Assembly: GCF_041206865.1 (NCBI RefSeq)
Contig: NZ_JBGEDP010000001.1
Location: 682,001-746,000, forward strand
Source of the DNA: Mycobacterium sp. HUMS_12744610
Lineage (GTDB): Bacteria; Actinomycetota; Actinomycetes; Mycobacteriales; Mycobacteriaceae
Length of the DNA stretch: 64,000 nucleotides
Reading direction: 5' to 3'
A program made the translations under genes and the position numbers. The notes under the pieces are model-generated. The model ran no database searches, was not told where the DNA came from, and saw only the letters and a program-made list of their open reading frames with translations. This document shows, piece by piece, positions 61,672 through 64,000 of this stretch (within the stretch, counting starts at the first letter, position 1; every line of letters starts with the position of its first letter).

Positions 61672-62142
61672 TCAGCATGGTCCCATTACCCTCTGCTGGT
61701 ATTTCGGGCGATTCGACGCGAGGCGGGTGATGCCTGCCGCCGGGTCGTTGGCCGTGCGGAGCCGAAGGATCTCGTCGTGCTGGGCAGCGATCCGGGCCAG
61801 GGCCTGGCTTCGGAAGTTGGTGAGCTCCTGGATTGTCGAGTTGACGTGGGCGAGGTTGTTTTTCAGCTTCTCGACCTCCGTCTTGAGGCGTTCGATCTGT
61901 GCGGTTTTCGGGTCCGGGGTTTCTCCGGCCTGCTGAAGCTGCTGGAGGCGGTGCTCGAATTCGGCGCGTAGGTGTGCGTAGGGCCGGGTGCCGTAGAAGG
62001 CGGTGCGGTCGACCCCGGCTGATAGTGCGAGGGTCTTGATATCGCAGTTGCCGCCGGGTGAGATCTCGCCGCGCAGAAGCCGGTCCATGGCGGCGCGGAT
62101 GCGGTTCTCGTTGTGGATGCGTTGGGCGGCAGTGATTCTCAT
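61672..62142 (-). CDS. TnpC-like helix-turn-helix/coiled-coil protein
   Basis: The protein has 156 residues. A helix-turn-helix at ~10-55 (IRAAMDRLLRGEISPGGN, LALSAGVDRTAFYG) is followed by a coiled coil (AQIERLKTEVEKLKNNLA, TIQELTNFRSQALARI). It has the same architecture as the protein at 60275 but little sequence identity. Its ATG overlaps the end of the upstream recombinase by 4 bases. Confidence 0.72.
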   Translation of the reverse strand: MRITAAQRIHNENRIRAAMDRLLRGEISPGGNCDIKTLALSAGVDRTAFYGTRPYAHLRAEFEHRLQQLQQAGETPDPKTAQIERLKTEVEKLKNNLAHVNSTIQELTNFRSQALARIAAQHDEILRLRTANDPAAGITRLASNRPKYQQRVMGPC

Positions 62143-64000
62143 GCCTGTTCCTCGGGTGCGCTGGTTCCTGTGGCAGTGTCGATGCTGGTGATGACCTGGA
62201 CGGCGCGGTCGTAGTCGGCCTGCAGACGAGCGCGTTCGGCGGTTCGGGTTTTGCCGAGTTGGCCGAGGAAGGTTTTGGTGCGTTCGGCGTGCTCGGCCCA
62301 GACGGGCCGGTGGTGCTGGTGGTGGGTGGCCTGCGGGCAGCGTGCGGAGTCACACATGCCGATCATCGGCCGGTCCGCGGTCAGGGTGCCTGCAAGTTTC
62401 AGGCAGAGCGCGCGGGAGGGGTCGGTGAACCAGCAGTAGTTCGCTGGGCCGAGGTGCAGCGCCGTGGCGCGTTTGGACAGCAGGTTGAGGATGTCGCGGT
62501 CGTTGCGCTGGATCTTCGGCGCCGCAGTGGCTTTGGTGTTCGGGTCGGTGTCGATGGTGGCGAAGAATTCGGTCAGGCTGCGGGCGCCGGGTCCGGCGGG
62601 CAGGATGCCTTGCTGGTAGTTGCGGAACTCGGCCAGCACGAGCTTGAGTATGTGGTCGGCCTCGAGCTTGTTGACCTCGGCCAGCAACTCTGCTTGAGCG
62701 CCGCCCGGTCGAGCCGCGTAGCCTTCCGTTGTCGCCGCGGCGATATGTTTGAGGTGCAGTTTTGCGGCGAGGACACCGCCAGGCCGGTAAGCCATCTCCA
62801 GGGCAACCGTTCTTCTGAGCATACGCAGTGCTACTGGTTCGTCGGGGATCGGGACGAGTCCGAGACGGGCTCCGGCCGGGGAATTCACCCAGGCGCGGAA
62901 CCAGAGGTAGCGGACTCGGAAGCTGAACCGGGACAGCAGGAGAACACCGTCACGCGGGTCGTCGTGGAGCTGCTCGATGAGTTCGATCGCGCGGTGGACC
63001 GGTTCGATGACGACCCATTCGTCGTCGGTGCCGCCGAGGCCCTGACCTTTGATGATTTTGCTGGCGATGCGATAGCACTTCAGGCCGGAGATCGGTTCCT
63101 CGACCGGCAGCCGACCCGCAGTTCCATCAGCTCACTGGCCCGCATTCCGGACGCGCCAGCCAGGACAACGATCGCTGCGGTGCGGGCGATGCCGACCATG
63201 GCGACCGCTTCGGACCGGTGCACTGGCAGTGTCCAAGGCAGCAAGGTCGCACCATCGGCGGCCGGGACTTCGGCGGCGTTGCGGCCGAAGATCTTCTCGA
63301 CTCCGACGGTGTTGAGGGTGTCGATCAGCGGTTTGCGCAGTGTGGGCATCCATTTCGCCCAGAACTGGACGTATCCGGCCTGCCGCGCCAGGGTCCCGGT
63401 GGAGACCGGCAGCAGCGGGTCGTTCGCGTCCCAGCCAGCCTTGAGTCTGCGGTTGACGTCGTGTTCTTCGAGCATCGGCAGCGGTGTGTCGGTCGCCCTG
63501 TGGTCGGCCAGCAGCATCGTGATGTCGCTGACCATCGCCGGGGAGCCGTGACGAAGCCCGGGGGCTCCGGTAGCCCAGACACGGTCGATCTTGCGGATCT
63601 GCTCGTTCAGCTCGACAACGTGCGGGCCGAGGATCTGCACCAGGTGCAGGGCCGCGGCCAGCATCGGCTGCAGCACTTCGGCAGGAACGGCAGGTGTCTT
63701 GTTTCCGTCGCGACCAGAAGGCATTTCGGCGACCGCGGATGCTGTTGCGCCGCCCCAGGGGCGCAGATCGGCCGGAACCCGGTCGGCGGTGAACAGGTCA
63801 CGGTAGTCGACCAGATCGACGATCATCTGCGCGGCTGCGCGCCGGACGCCTGGGCTCTGCTCGCCAACGATGACGCCGTCGGGGTCGATCACGTAGCGTC
63901 GGAACGCCAGGTATTCCTCGCAGAGGTGGGTGTCGAGCTCGGTGAGGGCAGTGATGCCCCGCTGATCGAGCCAGCCGAAGAACTTGCCGGCCTCGTAGAG
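62139..64000 (-). pseudogene. TnpB-like tyrosine recombinase, frameshifted, 5' end outside the window
   Basis: The N-terminal part (64000-63105) reads FFGWLDQRGITALTELD ... VVLAGASGMRASELMELRVG, reaching the box-I Arg. A 1-base loss near 63103-63110 then shifts the frame. The rest continues EEPISGLKCYRIASKIIKG ... MLRRTVALEMAYRPGG ... AAATTEGYA (Arg, then catalytic Tyr) and a Cys/His-rich tail (MIGMCDSARCPQATHHQHH). Apart from the frameshift all recombinase motifs are present. The start codon lies beyond 64000. Confidence 0.75.

Larger units (their letters stand above)
60161..64000 (-). mobile_element. Tn554-like element, left portion, runs off the window
   Basis: Four minus-strand genes form two recombinase plus helix-turn-helix/coiled-coil pairs in the style of TnpB-TnpC of Tn554. 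The left edge is placed where the recombinase gene at 59570 is cut. Such elements make no target duplication, and none is seen. The right edge lies beyond 64000. Confidence 0.55.

Noticed and set aside
62259..63551. 430-codon plus-strand frame over the last recombinase
   Set aside because: Antisense to recombinase motifs on the minus strand; it stays open only because of GC bias and the frameshift.

Overview
The window is high-GC actinobacterial DNA from a slow-growing Mycobacterium, most likely of the M. avium complex. Evidence: a PE-family gene, mycobacterial markers (desA1, mshD, lmeA, cpsY of the Stealth type, the Cfp29 encapsulin with its DyP peroxidase), gene order that follows the M. 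tuberculosis Rv0779c-Rv0831c block from purC to the lysT-gluT-aspT-pheU tRNA cluster, and an IS256-family element of 1413 bp resembling IS1245 of M. avium. Homology statements rest on memory of these families and no search was run.

Layout. 1-2.8 kb: PE gene and a small membrane protein. 2.8-29.5 kb: scattered de novo purine genes (purC, purS-purQ, purL, purF, purM) interleaved with a prolyl oligopeptidase, an MFS exporter, an FAD dehydrogenase, a metallo-beta-lactamase-fold protein, two tandem TetR genes flanked by gene remnants, the encapsulin-DyP pair, aminopeptidase pepC, a TetR divergent from a frameshifted phosphotransferase, a CPBP protease, a cyclic-nucleotide phosphodiesterase and cpsY. 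PurS, PurQ and PurL together form FGAM synthetase although purL is about 8 kb from purSQ.

29.5-37 kb: DUF3073, ygfZ, then csoR divergent from two Met-rich small exported or membrane proteins with two candidate CsoR operators (a putative copper-response locus), a PLP class-IV enzyme, a possible small RNA with a tiny ORF, a nitrobindin-like gene coupled to a 32-codon membrane peptide, a membrane thioredoxin and lmeA. 36-42 kb: GlnR-like regulator coupled to mshD, then a complete pstS-pstC-pstA-pstB phosphate transporter convergent with phoU. 42.8-51.6 kb: LCP cell-wall ligase, a frameshifted dus gene, desA1, a TetR divergent from a DUF2236 (MpaB-type) oxygenase with a clear palindromic operator, a deaminase, a methyltransferase and a TIGR04255 protein.

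51.9-52.4 kb: tRNA-Lys, tRNA-Glu, tRNA-Asp, tRNA-Phe. From tRNA-Phe to the right edge the character changes to an accessory region: a HipA-like kinase gene split by an IS1380-family element (exact 4-bp target duplication), an intact HIRAN-domain partner, a tyrosine integrase remnant split by the IS256-family element (exact 8-bp target duplication), a helix-turn-helix protein and an HNH-type protein, a truncated integrase, and a Tn554-like element carrying two consecutive recombinase plus helix-turn-helix/coiled-coil modules that runs off the window.

Several otherwise conserved genes (the phosphotransferase, dus, the HipA-like kinase, the last integrase) carry single frameshifts. They may be real decay or consensus errors, so the reads should be checked before any of them is called a loss of function.
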